This document shows, piece after piece, positions 31,619 to 40,936 of a stretch of 64,000 nt of DNA. The stretch lies in contig JASXSV010000004.1 in NCBI GenBank assembly GCA_030674915.1, forward strand, positions 148,163 through 212,162, given 5' to 3'. The notes beneath the pieces were generated by a model, which worked only from the letters and a program-made list of their open reading frames with translations, was not told the origin of the DNA and did no database searches. The translations under genes were made by a program, and so were the position numbers. How positions within the stretch are numbered: position 1 is the first letter of the stretch; each line of letters opens with the position of its first letter. The stretch is from Candidatus Endonucleibacter bathymodioli (lineage in GTDB: Bacteria; Pseudomonadota; Gammaproteobacteria; Pseudomonadales; Endozoicomonadaceae).

Positions 31619-32761
31619 TTAGCCCCTATAATAATGTTTCTCAATGAATGGCATTTTGCTAACAGTCATAGGCACTTGCTTGCCACGAACAATAGCATAA
31701 ACTTCTGTTTCCAGTACAGCATAGGCAGTGAGTATATATGCCATAGCCACAGGTGTATCTACGGTTGGACCGAAGGTACCAGATGTTACTGTACCAATAT
31801 TTTCACCTTCTTTATTAACTAGTTCCGCACCTTCTCGAACCGGAACTTTGCTGGAACCAATCAGACCAATCCGTTTTCTGATTATATCTTTTGTTTCCAT
31901 TTGCTTAAAAATTACGTCTGCACCGAGGAAGCCTCCAGCCCTCACACCACCAGGCCTTCTATTCTTACTAATTGCCCAGGCAAGATTACTTTCAATAGGC
32001 GTCGTCTCCTGGCTAATATCATGGCCATAAAGGCACATACCAGCTTCCAAGCGCAGAGAATCTCTAGCACCGAGACCAATCATTTCTACTTCGGGCTGTG
32101 CTAATATTTTCTGAGCGAGTGTAATGGCCTGTTTGCTAGGAATGGATATTTCAAATCCATCTTCACCCGTATAACCAGATCGGCTTATTATGCACTCAAC
32201 GCCCGCAATGTTAAGTTTTTTTGCATCCATAAACACCATATTACTAACTTCTGGAGCAATATTAGCTAAAGCCATTGCTGCTTTCGGTCCTTGAAGAGCT
32301 AGCAATGCCCTATCATCAAGGATATCCATAACTGTATCATCACTTAAATTAGCCTTGATATGGGCAATATCTTGATCTTTACAAGCACCATTGACAACAA
32401 GGTATAAGAGGTTGTTTTTATTAGATATTGCAAAACGGCTAACCATTAGATCATCAATAATTCCACCTTTATTATTAGTGAATAAAGCATAACTTTGCCT
32501 TCCTTCTTGCAAATCAACAATATCTATAGGAACAAGTTTTTCAAGATCGGTCGCAGCGTTTGGGCCTGTAAGGGTAAGCTGCCCCATGTGGGATACATCA
32601 AAAAGTCCTGCCTGTGCTCGAGTATGCAAATGCTCTTTTTTGACACCAGATGAGTATTGAATAGGCATACTATAACCAGCAAAGGGAGCCATTTTTGCAC
32701 CCTCCGTCACGTGAAGGTCGTATAGCGGTGTTTGTTTTAATGTGCTTAATTCGGATGGCAT
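31619..32761 (-). CDS. gcvT: Glycine cleavage system T protein (aminomethyltransferase)
   Basis: Tetrahydrofolate-dependent T protein. It takes the aminomethyl group from lipoylated H protein, releases ammonia and forms 5,10-methylene-THF. The 380-residue protein shows the family landmarks: PLYDLHVTEGAKMAPFAGY at the N-terminus, FDVSHMGQ, the RSGYTGEDGFEI folate-site segment, GLGARDSLRLEAGMCLYGHD, and the C-terminal beta-barrel ending KMPFIEKHYY. GGGAG lies eight bases before the ATG. gcvH and gcvP are not in the window. No glycine riboswitch is visible upstream. Confidence 0.95.
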   Translation of the reverse strand: MPSELSTLKQTPLYDLHVTEGAKMAPFAGYSMPIQYSSGVKKEHLHTRAQAGLFDVSHMGQLTLTGPNAATDLEKLVPIDIVDLQEGRQSYALFTNNKGGIIDDLMVSRFAISNKNNLLYLVVNGACKDQDIAHIKANLSDDTVMDILDDRALLALQGPKAAMALANIAPEVSNMVFMDAKKLNIAGVECIISRSGYTGEDGFEISIPSKQAITLAQKILAQPEVEMIGLGARDSLRLEAGMCLYGHDISQETTPIESNLAWAISKNRRPGGVRAGGFLGADVIFKQMETKDIIRKRIGLIGSSKVPVREGAELVNKEGENIGTVTSGTFGPTVDTPVAMAYILTAYAVLETEVYAIVRGKQVPMTVSKMPFIEKHYYRG

Positions 32762-34053
32762 TATAATCTCCCTTTAAATACCACAACCTCAGATTGATCT
32801 ATCCCCATTACCATTAAAGGCGTAAGAACAGTCAACAACCCATCACCATCAATGTGCATGGGGATACAACTTAAACTAGTACTAAACTTTTATGACCTTT
32901 ACTCTGATGCTTCCAACATCAAACTGGTGAGACCCTATGACTACAGCTACCATAGTGGCAAAGGACAACCTATAATCCATCTTTGTATGCACCCTCCGAC
33001 AAACAGGATAAGGCATATACAGTTTTGCGTTATCAATATAAAAATGAGAAGAAGTATCTGCTCATTACTGATTACTGTTTGTGAACAGCGCCATCAAAAA
33101 TTCTTTTAATAAGACACTGGTTAATTACTAGGATACGTAGAAACCGACCCAAAGAGCAACAAAAAAATATATCAACCCAAGGATAACTGATATCAAACTA
33201 ACCAAAGAGCACATAGAGAAAGTCATGCAAAGAGGTGGTTGACTGTTCTTACTTTGGCTGCATGCACTCTGTATAAAAAAATAAAAAAACCTGATCCCAT
33301 ATCATTGATCTTGCGTTAACTGCAAGTATTGTCTGATTGCGTACTTACTCCTGACTTCTATATCAGATATGATGGCTACAAAAGGCACTAGCACCAGAGC
33401 CTCAACCATTACAGGAGTGTCTTTTATTGTGGAAATCCAAAATTCAATTTTCTCACAGTTTTCTCACAATTTACTTTATCGACTTCCATCATCAACTAAT
33501 GCTACTATCTGCCGTGGTGTATACCAGTGACCATTGAAACCATGTATAAGGGAGGACAAACTAGCGAAGTCTCAAACCCTATGAGTAGTAGCTGTTTGGT
33601 GGTGAACTGGTACAGTTAACAACCTAACACATTCAATGGTAACCTAGCGCATAGTGCCGACACAAAAAAGTAGTAGTGTAACCTTATCATTCTAAAATAT
33701 GGATAGAAGGACGGTAGTGTAGCTTAATATGTGCGTAAAACGCATAAAACACCAGTATTATCACTGGCCTCAGACTTCATCTTGACCCCGTAAACATAGT
33801 GCTTTTGAAATTTACAGGTATGCTGAACCCAGGAGTTTAACAATTATAGATTGTGATCCAATTAATAAAGTTAAACCTTGAACAACCTCTTCTTTTGTCA
33901 ATACAACAGAAGTACATCCCAATCCTGTTTTTTTGCAAGGATGTTATTATACACCCTTAATTGTAAGATTAATTTCACCAGAGAGAACATCGATTCTTAT
34001 AACAATGTTGTCCCTTAGCTTCTAAATGGAAAAACCTAGTAAGAAAAAATGAA
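32762..34053. other. 1.3 kb gene-poor stretch
   Basis: No convincing gene. An 85-codon frame at 32852-33109 has no family resemblance or good ribosome site and was not accepted. A motif close to TATACCAGTGACCATT at 33519-33535 recurs in similar form at 3910 and 30557. The rest is AT-rich sequence without a recognised signal. It may be eroded former coding sequence. Confidence 0.4.
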
Positions 34054-34689
34054 ATGAGAATTAAAGGAAAAATAACATCTTGGAAAGGTGATAAAGGTTT
34101 TGGATTCATCACTCCTAATGGTGGAGGACAACAAGTTTTTGTCCATATCAAAGCCTTCAATAGAATGGGGAAAACACCTGCTATTAATCAATTAGTTACC
34201 TATTCCCGTTCCTCAGATAAACAAGGTAGACCTTGCGCTGAAGATGTAACTAGAGCCGGTGAGTTGCTATCAAAAAATACGAAAAAGAAAAACAGTTCTT
34301 TTACTTTTATTATCCCAATCTTATTTGTTGTTTTTGTAGGTATTTCTGCATTTACAAATAATATAGAACTTGTAGTATTACCATTTTATATAGTAATTAA
34401 TCTACTTACCTTTGTCCTGTATGCAGTAGATAAATCAACGGCACAAAATGGTTCCTGGCGAATAAAGGAAAGTACTTTGCATTTATTTTCACTGATTGGT
34501 GGCTGGTCAGGAGCAATGATTGCTCAACAAACACTACGACATAAATCAAAAAAACAAAATTTCAGGGCTGTATTCTGGGTTACAGTTATCTTAAATATTG
34601 GTGCATTTATTTGGCTACATACTTCTGAAGGCGGAGCAATAAAGACGTTCCAATCCTCCCTATTCAGTCACATAGATTGGCTCGGATGA
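34054..34689 (+). CDS. Cold-shock domain plus DUF1294 membrane protein
   Basis: A two-part protein of 211 residues. Residues 1-70 are a cold-shock domain with the nucleic-acid-binding KGFGFITP and VFVHIKAF (RNP-like) motifs. Residues about 82-195 are the DUF1294 membrane region with about four hydrophobic spans and the conserved YAVDKSTAQNGSWRIKESTLH and LIGGWSGA blocks. This fusion is a known family in proteobacteria, but its function is not established. It is monocistronic with a weak ribosome site. Confidence 0.9.
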   Translation: MRIKGKITSWKGDKGFGFITPNGGGQQVFVHIKAFNRMGKTPAINQLVTYSRSSDKQGRPCAEDVTRAGELLSKNTKKKNSSFTFIIPILFVVFVGISAFTNNIELVVLPFYIVINLLTFVLYAVDKSTAQNGSWRIKESTLHLFSLIGGWSGAMIAQQTLRHKSKKQNFRAVFWVTVILNIGAFIWLHTSEGGAIKTFQSSLFSHIDWLG

Positions 34690-34799
34690 CCGCGCGTTTA
34701 TGAAGGGTATTGATGCCAGCTATTACTATGAAGGCTATAGCCAGTTCAAGACGGAGGAACTGTAGACTGTAGCCATGGATATTTTTAAACCACAGAATA

Positions 34800-34854
34800 C
34801 ACTAAATACACGGAAAAAAGAAAAAACATTTCTGTGTTTTCCGTGTATTTAGTG
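34800..34854. repeat. Perfect 18-bp inverted repeat next to IS30 copy 1
   Basis: Arms at 34800-34817 (cactaaatacacggaaaa) and 34837-34854 are exact reverse complements around a 19-base loop. The right arm ends three bases before IS30 copy 1. It could be a small palindromic element, or a hairpin of the kind some IS30 elements favour as a target. Confidence 0.85.
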
Positions 34855-34857
34855 CTT

Positions 34858-35940
34858 CGCGGATTTTAGTCATAAGTGCGCCCTTAAAATTTATGCAGCT
34901 AACGCCATTTCACTATAAATCTCATCAGGTGTTTTAAAGTCTAACAATTTTCTTGGTCTTTGGTTTAGTCGGTTTTGTATATCTAAAATTTCTTTGTCAG
35001 TGACATTATCCAAAGATTGGCTTTTGGGCAAATATTGTCTTATCAAACCATTATGATTTTCATTCAAACCTCGTTCCCACGAGGAGTAAGGGTGAGCAAA
35101 ATAGGTATCTACGTTAAGCTTTTTCTTGATTTTTTCATGAAAGGCGAACTCCTTTCCGTTATCAAATGTGATCGTGAGTAAGTCTGATTGGTAAGGCTTG
35201 AGCATCGTTATAATTGCTTTCGTCACCACGTCAGCGTGCTTTGAAGGAACACGTTTTACCAAATTTAATTTACTCACTCTTTCCGTTAATGTAACCAGTA
35301 CACCCTTGTGTCTTTTGCCAATTACAGTGTCTGCTTCCCAATCGCCTAAACGTATTTTTTGATCCACAATTCCAGGTCGATCATCAATGCTAACACGGTT
35401 TCGGATCTGGCCTCGTGCATCGGGCTTTCCTGTTCTTTGCTTATACTTCTTGTGCCGAAGATGTTGATACAAGCAACCACCCTCAGCTTTGTCCTCTCGA
35501 ATAAACTGGTAAATCGTAGAGGGACATACAGAAGGTTGATTATCTCGTTTAAGGCGTCCTTGTATTTGCTCAGGGCTCCACTGCTTACTTAGTCTGTCAG
35601 TAATTTTATCTTTCAGTTCAGCTACCATCTTGGTCGCTTTGGGTTTCTGTTGATGACGTTCCTGCGCAAAATTATGTGCTTGCTTCGGGCGATAACCTCT
35701 AGCCCCTGTATTTCTAGCCAACTCTCTTTTGACCGTACTCAAATCACGCCCTAAGTCTTGGGCGATAATTTCATTTGAAACTCCTGCTTTTTCCTCTGAC
35801 CAAATCTGGTATCTTTCTTCTTGAGTCAGGTGGGTATAACGCTTATTCATAAGTGGTCTTACATTGGTTTTTGGTCGAACCGTGAGTGTACCCTCTGGCT
35901 CAACTTTTTCAATATGGCGCACTTATGACTAAAATCCGCG
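34858..35940 (-). mobile_element. IS30-family insertion sequence, copy 1
   Basis: A complete element of 1083 bases bounded by CGCGGAT and ATCCGCG inverted ends. Flanks are CTT on the left and GGT on the right, not a target duplication with each other. The right flank GGT is the reverse complement of the ACC on the right side of copy 2. This shows that the two copies exchanged flanks through an inversion of the DNA between them. Confidence 0.95.
34891..35850 (-). CDS. IS30-family transposase, copy 1
   Basis: DDE transposase. The accepted start is the ATG at 35848-35850 (MNKRYTHLTQEERYQIW); the frame is open further upstream only through the inverted end. The N-terminal helix-turn-helix (NEIIAQDLGRDLSTVKREL) recognises the ends. 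The catalytic triad is Asp in LGDWEADTVIGK, Asp in TITFDNGKEF and Glu in LNENHNGLIRQYLPK. Intact, 319 residues. It differs from copies 2 and 3 at a few residues (for example EEKAGV against EKKAGV). Confidence 0.95.
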   Translation of the reverse strand: MNKRYTHLTQEERYQIWSEEKAGVSNEIIAQDLGRDLSTVKRELARNTGARGYRPKQAHNFAQERHQQKPKATKMVAELKDKITDRLSKQWSPEQIQGRLKRDNQPSVCPSTIYQFIREDKAEGGCLYQHLRHKKYKQRTGKPDARGQIRNRVSIDDRPGIVDQKIRLGDWEADTVIGKRHKGVLVTLTERVSKLNLVKRVPSKHADVVTKAIITMLKPYQSDLLTITFDNGKEFAFHEKIKKKLNVDTYFAHPYSSWERGLNENHNGLIRQYLPKSQSLDNVTDKEILDIQNRLNQRPRKLLDFKTPDEIYSEMALAA

Positions 35941-37521
35941 GGTCGTGTAATTGGCCAGCACATCCAAAATAAAACCTTCTTCAATCGCCTGCTTCATGCT
36001 GTACAAATGAAACGGCTCAAAGCTGCCATCCGCCTGCTTTTGTCCAAATTTCTCCAACGTGGTGTTCTTGGGCGTGGCGGTGAAAGCCAGATAAGACGCA
36101 TTACCTCGCATTTTGCGGCTTTGCATGGCCTCAATAATCTTGTCCTGCAGTCCACCGCTTCGCTGTCGCTCATCCCCATGGCGCGGTTCATGTTGTCATG
36201 CGCCGTGCCGCTTTGTGAGCTGTGTGCCTCGTCAATAATCACGGCGAATTTTTTATCACTTAGATCGGAAATTCCCTCGATAATGAACGGGAATTTCTGG
36301 ATGGTGGTGATGATGATTTTTTTGCCATCTTCCAGTGCGCTCTTCAATTCGCGCGAATTTTGCACCGGAGCGATGATGTTTTTTACCTCGGAAAACTCCT
36401 TGATGTTTTCGCGCAACTGCTTGTCGAGCAAGCGTCGATCCGTCACCACGATCACGCTATCAAACAGCGGTTTTTCTTGTCCGGTCTGGTAGGTTTCAAT
36501 CAGCTGGAACGCCGGCCAAGTGATCGAGTTTGATTTACCCGAACTGGCCGAATGCTGAATCAAATAGGTTTGCCCCGCGCCATGGGTCGCCGCATGGTCA
36601 ATCAACCGGCGCACCACGTCGAGCTGATGATAGCGCGGGAAAAACAGCGTGCGTTTTGCCAGAGGGTCTTTGGGCGCACCGTCAAGGCGCACAAAATGCT
36701 GAATGATGTTGGCGAGACTTTTAGGAGCGAACACCTCTTCCCACAAATACGCACTCTTGTGGCCTCCGCCAGTGGGGGAAAGGTTGGGTGGGTTGCCCGC
36801 ACCGTGATTATGTCCCTTGTTGAACGGTAGGAAAAACGTCGCCTTGCCCGCCAGTTTGGTGGTCATATACACTTCGTCCGTGTCCACCGCCATATGCACC
36901 AGACAACGACCAAATTGCAGTAGAGGTTGTTTTGATGTCGCGGTCATCCGTGTATTGCTTGGTGCCGTGATAGCGGGCATTCTGTCCGGTCCACGGGTTT
37001 TTCAGCTCCAGCGACACCAGCGCGATACCGTTGATGAGCACCATGTCGATTTCTTGCAGCGGGCTGGCGAGGGAATAGCGCACTTGGCGGGTGACGCTGA
37101 AAATATTGGCGGCGAAATTGTAGACCACAGATTGGGACGAGCTGGCAAGCGGTGCGGGGTACATTAGGTTGAAGAACGCATCATCCACCGCTAAGCCCTT
37201 TTTCAGCAGGTGCAAAATACCGTGTTTTTTGATCAACCGATCTAAGCGCTCAAGGATTTTGCGTTGCCAGTCGGGGTATTTGCGCAGCTTTTCAAGGTCA
37301 TCGGTCTGCGTTGCCTCAAGGAATTGCCAGAACCTAATGGTGTCTATGGCAAACTGTGCATCAAAGTCACCGGCAAAACCCATCACAAACTGTTGGTTTG
37401 TGTCGGAGGAAAGGCTCGCTTCACGCACATTATCCGCCTTTAATTCTTCCAAACATTGCCCGGTAAGGGCTTTTTCAATTAAGGCTTCCAACGCTTGTTC
37501 ATTGGTTTTGCTGACCATCAT
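35941..37521 (-). pseudogene. hsdR, N-terminal half (type I restriction, frameshifted, split by inversion)
   Basis: Type I restriction endonuclease subunit R. Reading from 37521 downward, the first frame holds the nuclease domain with the EIDMVLINGIALVSLELKN box. A frameshift near 36930 leads to the ATPase part with Walker A HSASSGKSNSI, VIVVTDRRLLDKQ and the DEAH box (IIDEAHSSQSG). A second frameshift near 36140 leads to YLAFTATPKNTTLEKFG. The sequence stops at IDVLANYTT-equivalent codons, exactly at IS30 copy 1. The missing C-terminal half continues in sense on the other strand at 40937 after IS30 copy 2. The enzyme cannot be made. Confidence 0.92.
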
Positions 37522-37523
37522 TT

Positions 37524-37855
37524 GCCCTCCGTATGTTTTGCTATCCGCTTCTTGATTTCCCGATCAAAATCAGATTCGATCCGTTGTTGCTTATTAAACT
37601 GCTCCTACTCAGAAAACGCCTTTATTCTGCCTGCTTGCGTGATATTTTGCCGTAGCCTTCCAACACTTTCTATTCATTAAACGCCAGAAACTTATTCACA
37701 CTATCAGCAAAACGTTCCATGCTAAATTCATTGCGCCGTTCGATAATGCCTTCGATATAATCAAAAAAAGCCGATACCGTGCGCTCCAACTGTTTAATCT
37801 CTTTCTCATTGAGATAATTATTAACCCACCACAGTATCGGATTTTAACATCCCTG
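37524..37855 (-). pseudogene. RhuM-like C-terminal remnant
   Basis: Between the hsdS fragment and hsdR the minus strand reads a C-terminal piece resembling RhuM family proteins, which often lie inside type I restriction loci: NEKEIKQLERTVSAFFDYIE, then ERRNEFSMERFADSVNKFL, then AFNE followed by a stop, with further stops and frame changes. Only about 100 codons of homology remain. Family identity is from memory of the conserved block and is moderately sure. Confidence 0.65.
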
Positions 37856-37871
37856 CGGTGCATTTTTGTAG

Positions 37872-38333
37872 CTATTCATGCCCATGAGGGGCTGTTTGAT
37901 GGTTATTCAAATCACTTTGCGTCATGCTTGGAAGTGCCGTTGAGGTCGAATAATAAGGGAACGGTATTTGCTTGGATGAATAGAAAATGTATCTGATATC
38001 ATTTTTTGAATTCAGGTTCGCGTAGAACATTGTATCAACAGTCCAAAATTTTCCTAAAATCAACAGCGGTTTATCAATTGTCCCCTTTCTGCCTAGTAGG
38101 ATTGCATCACCGTCAAATAAATATTGAGTTGCAAAAGCAAATTGACCGCCAGACCCGTAAACGGGATAACCACTATCAGAAATGACGTGCTTATGATCAT
38201 TGCCATTGTTGATTTTCAGCAAATGCTTCAACCGCTTCACCTCCCACCCCAGCGGAATCTCCCCCAGCCATTCCACACCACTGTCCTTATATTGTGCATA
38301 GGCACTAAAAGTTGGTTTTAAATGATTCATCAC
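37872..38333 (-). pseudogene. hsdS fragment (type I specificity subunit)
   Basis: The first part of a type I restriction specificity subunit. The typical opening YKDSGVEWLGEIPLGWEVKRL is followed by one target-recognition domain with SGYPVYGSGG and DGDAILLGRKGTID. It ends after about 153 residues, where a full HsdS has about 400 residues and two recognition domains. The 3' part is replaced by the RhuM-like remnant. It overlaps the upstream yhcG-type gene by four bases. Probably non-functional because hsdR is destroyed and hsdM is not present here. Confidence 0.8.
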
Positions 38334-39466
38334 TGCGATTCCCCCTCACTTTTTAACGCGATCATGGCGGCGTGACGCTCCCGTTGTAATTCTCGCTTTA
38401 GCTCCGCTTCTGTCGGCAGGTAAGGCAGATATTTGGCGGCAAAAAGCTGTTTTTGATCCGTCAGTACCGAGTATTTAACAATGGCTTCGCTTTTTTCACT
38501 ACAGAGGATCAGGCCAATAGTGGGGTTATCATCGGCGCTTTTGCGTTGTTCATCGTAGAGGCGTCTATAGGTATCCATCTGCCCGACATCCTGATGTTTT
38601 AATGTGCCCAGTTTGAGATCAATGAGTAAAAAACATTTGAGTTTGAAATTGTAAAAAACCAGATCAATATAGAAATCTTCATCATCAAAGCGAATACGCT
38701 GTTGGCGTTCGACAAAGGCAAAACCCTTACCCAATTCCAGTAAAAACTGTTGCAGGTGGGCGATGATCCGTTGCTCCAGCGCTGTTTCCTGATAGCTTTT
38801 GTCCTGCAAATTCAAAAAATCCAGAATATAAGGATCACGCAGATAATCTTTAATGGTCTCCTGCAAATTTGCGGTTTTTTCCTCTGCTTCCGTTTCGACA
38901 AGCCCCTTATCTTTGCTGGCTAACAGCCTTTCGTAATAGAGCTTGCTTATTTGACGTTCAAGGGCGCGTGTGCTCCAGTTTTGTTCAATGGTTTCAGTGA
39001 TATACCACTCACGGGCTTCCGTATTTTCTAAACGAATAAGGACACGGTAATGGGTCCAGCTTAATTCGGTACGCACTGCGTTCCGATTTGGAAAAGTGAG
39101 GTAAAATTGCCGCATATTACGCAAGTTTCGCACATCAAAGCCCTTGCCGTATTCTTCGCTGAGCTGCTTAGAAAGCTGTTGCAGTAGCCCTTTACCATAA
39201 GCCGCCCGTTCCTTGCCTGCCTGTTCATCTTCTATGATAATCCGCCCAATATCCCAATAGGTCAGCACCATGGCTGAGTTGACCGCTTGCCTTACCTGCG
39301 ACCTTGACTGATTGATGATGTGGCGAATATCACCCAGCAACTCTCGCTTATGGCTCACTGGATTCAAGCTGTTGTCGCTCATTGCTTGATCCCCAAAATA
39401 TCCGCCATCAGTCCTTCGGCCTGTTGTTTCGCATAGGCACTAAAAGTTGGTTTTAAATGATTCATG
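38297..39466. repeat. 35-bp direct repeats flanking the yhcG-type gene
   Basis: The same 35 bases occur at about 38297-38331 and 39432-39466, both coding MNHLKPTFSAYA on the minus strand. The first belongs to the hsdS start. The second opens a 28-codon frame (ending GLMADILGIKQ) just before the yhcG-type gene. They suggest duplication or insertion of the yhcG-type gene at an hsdS start. Confidence 0.75.
38330..39382 (-). CDS. YhcG-family (DUF1016) PDDEXK nuclease domain protein
   Basis: A 350-residue protein with the DUF1016 N-terminal domain (ARNINQSR-type opening, AVNSAMVLTYWDIGRIIIEDEQ) and a C-terminal PD-(D/E)xK nuclease-like domain. In that domain the DEDFYIDLVFYN strand and the FLLIDLK strand supply the Asp and Asp-x-Lys residues. 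It looks complete, unlike every neighbour in the island. Such genes are common passengers of type I restriction loci, and a nuclease or defence role is inferred from that. A 35-base direct repeat encoding MNHLKPTFSAYA occurs on both sides of it. Confidence 0.85.
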   Translation of the reverse strand: MSDNSLNPVSHKRELLGDIRHIINQSRSQVRQAVNSAMVLTYWDIGRIIIEDEQAGKERAAYGKGLLQQLSKQLSEEYGKGFDVRNLRNMRQFYLTFPNRNAVRTELSWTHYRVLIRLENTEAREWYITETIEQNWSTRALERQISKLYYERLLASKDKGLVETEAEEKTANLQETIKDYLRDPYILDFLNLQDKSYQETALEQRIIAHLQQFLLELGKGFAFVERQQRIRFDDEDFYIDLVFYNFKLKCFLLIDLKLGTLKHQDVGQMDTYRRLYDEQRKSADDNPTIGLILCSEKSEAIVKYSVLTDQKQLFAAKYLPYLPTEAELKRELQRERHAAMIALKSEGESQ

Positions 39467-39854
39467 CCGAGATCCCTTGTTATCGAAGAGGTTTAAGTAA
39501 TCGGAAAAAACAAATGTTCGGTTGCGCCGATAACCTGTCACTTCCTGTAATATTCCCTGTTCAACAAAGGCTTTGACTAAATCGTTTGCTGCTTTGCCAG
39601 AAAGCAGGGTCATAGATTCTACTTTTTTTATGTTCACAACGGGGTCTTTAAAGAGTTCATGCAATAGCAATAGCGCATTTTTAGAACGCTTCCCCATGGA
39701 GGATACTAATTTTACTTCGATAGTTGACTTGAGCGACATGATTTCGCGGAGCGCTGCCACGGCATTTTCTGCGGTTTCAATGATTCCCACCAGAAAAAAC
39801 ACAATCCACTGTTCCAGATTGTTGTTAACGCGCACGGCGGTCAGGTTATCGTAG
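39440..39854 (-). pseudogene. Fic-family protein, C-terminal fragment
   Basis: The minus strand reads directly out of IS30 copy 2 as RYDNLTAVRVNNNLEQWIVF and then FFLVGIIETAE. This is the end of the Fic domain region and the C-terminal winged-helix part (LLSGKAANDLVKAFVEQGIL, TGYRRNRTFVFSDYLNLF) of a Fic protein. The Fic core with HPFxxGNGR is missing, and it is not found on the far side of either IS30 copy, so more than one rearrangement happened here. Confidence 0.8.
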
Positions 39855-40936
39855 CGCGGATTTCAGTCATAAGTGCGCCATATTGAAAAAGTTGAGCCAG
39901 AGGGTACACTCACGGTTCTACCAAAAACCAATGTGAGACCACTTATGAATAAGCGTTATACCCACCTGACTCAAGAAGAAAGATACCAGATTTGGTCAGA
40001 GAAAAAAGCAGGAGTTTCAAATGAAATTATCGCCCAAGACTTAAGGCGTGATTTGAGTACCGTTAAAAGAGAGTTGGCTAGAAATACAGGGGCTAGAGGT
40101 TATCGCCCGAAGCAAGCACATAATTTTGCGCAGGAACGTCATCAACAGAAACCAAAAGCGACCAAGATGGTAGCTGAACTGAAAGATAAAATTACTGACA
40201 GACTAAGTAAGCAGTGGAGCCCTGAGCAAATACAAGGACGCCTTAAACGAGATAATCAACCTTCTGTATGTCCCTCTACGATTTACCAGTTTATTCGAGA
40301 GGACAAAGCTGGGGGTGGTTGCTTGTATCAACATCTTCGGCACAAGAAGTATAAGCAAAGAACAAGAAAGCCCGATGCACGAGGCCAGATCCGAAACCGT
40401 GTTAGCATTGATGATCGACCTGGAATTGTGGATCAAAAAATACGTTTAGGCGATTGGGAAGCAGACACTGTAATTGGCAAAAGACACAAGGGTGTACTGG
40501 TTACATTAACGGAAAGAGTGAGTAAATTAAATTTGGTAAAACGTGTTCCTTCAAAGCACGCTGACGTGGTGACGAAAGCAATTATAACGATGCTCAAGCC
40601 TTACCAATCAGACTTACTCACGATCACATTTGATAACGGAAAGGAGTTCGCCTTTCATGAAAAAATCAAGAAAAAGCTTAACGTAGATACCTATTTTGCT
40701 CACCCTTACTCCTCGTGGGAACGAGGTTTGAATGAAAATCATAATGGTTTGATAAGACAATATTTGCCCAAAAGCCAATCTTTGGATAATGTCACTGACA
40801 AAGAAATTTTAGATATACAAAACCGACTAAACCAAAGACCAAGAAAACTGTTAGACTTTAAAACACCTGATGAGATTTATAGTGAAATGGCGTTAGCTGC
40901 ATAAATTTTAAGGGGCACTTATGACTAAAATCCGCG
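39855..40936 (+). mobile_element. IS30-family insertion sequence, copy 2
   Basis: Complete, 1082 bases, ends CGCGGAT and ATCCGCG. Left flank is the fic fragment (TAG), right flank the hsdR C-terminal half (ACC). It is oriented opposite to copy 1, and recombination between the two explains the inverted block 35941-39854. Confidence 0.95.
39945..40904 (+). CDS. IS30-family transposase, copy 2
   Basis: 319-residue DDE transposase from the ATG at 39945, nearly identical to copies 1 and 3. It has the helix-turn-helix near the N-terminus and the catalytic Asp, Asp and Glu in DWEADTVIGK, TFDNGKEF and NENHNGL. The frame is intact, so the element may still move. Confidence 0.95.
   Translation: MNKRYTHLTQEERYQIWSEKKAGVSNEIIAQDLRRDLSTVKRELARNTGARGYRPKQAHNFAQERHQQKPKATKMVAELKDKITDRLSKQWSPEQIQGRLKRDNQPSVCPSTIYQFIREDKAGGGCLYQHLRHKKYKQRTRKPDARGQIRNRVSIDDRPGIVDQKIRLGDWEADTVIGKRHKGVLVTLTERVSKLNLVKRVPSKHADVVTKAIITMLKPYQSDLLTITFDNGKEFAFHEKIKKKLNVDTYFAHPYSSWERGLNENHNGLIRQYLPKSQSLDNVTDKEILDIQNRLNQRPRKLLDFKTPDEIYSEMALAA

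Noticed and set aside
32762-32960. Glycine riboswitch upstream of gcvT
   Set aside because: No tandem aptamer signature could be seen on the gcvT strand.
32852-33109. 85-codon frame in the gap after gcvT
   Set aside because: No family resemblance, no convincing ribosome site, composition like its non-coding surroundings.
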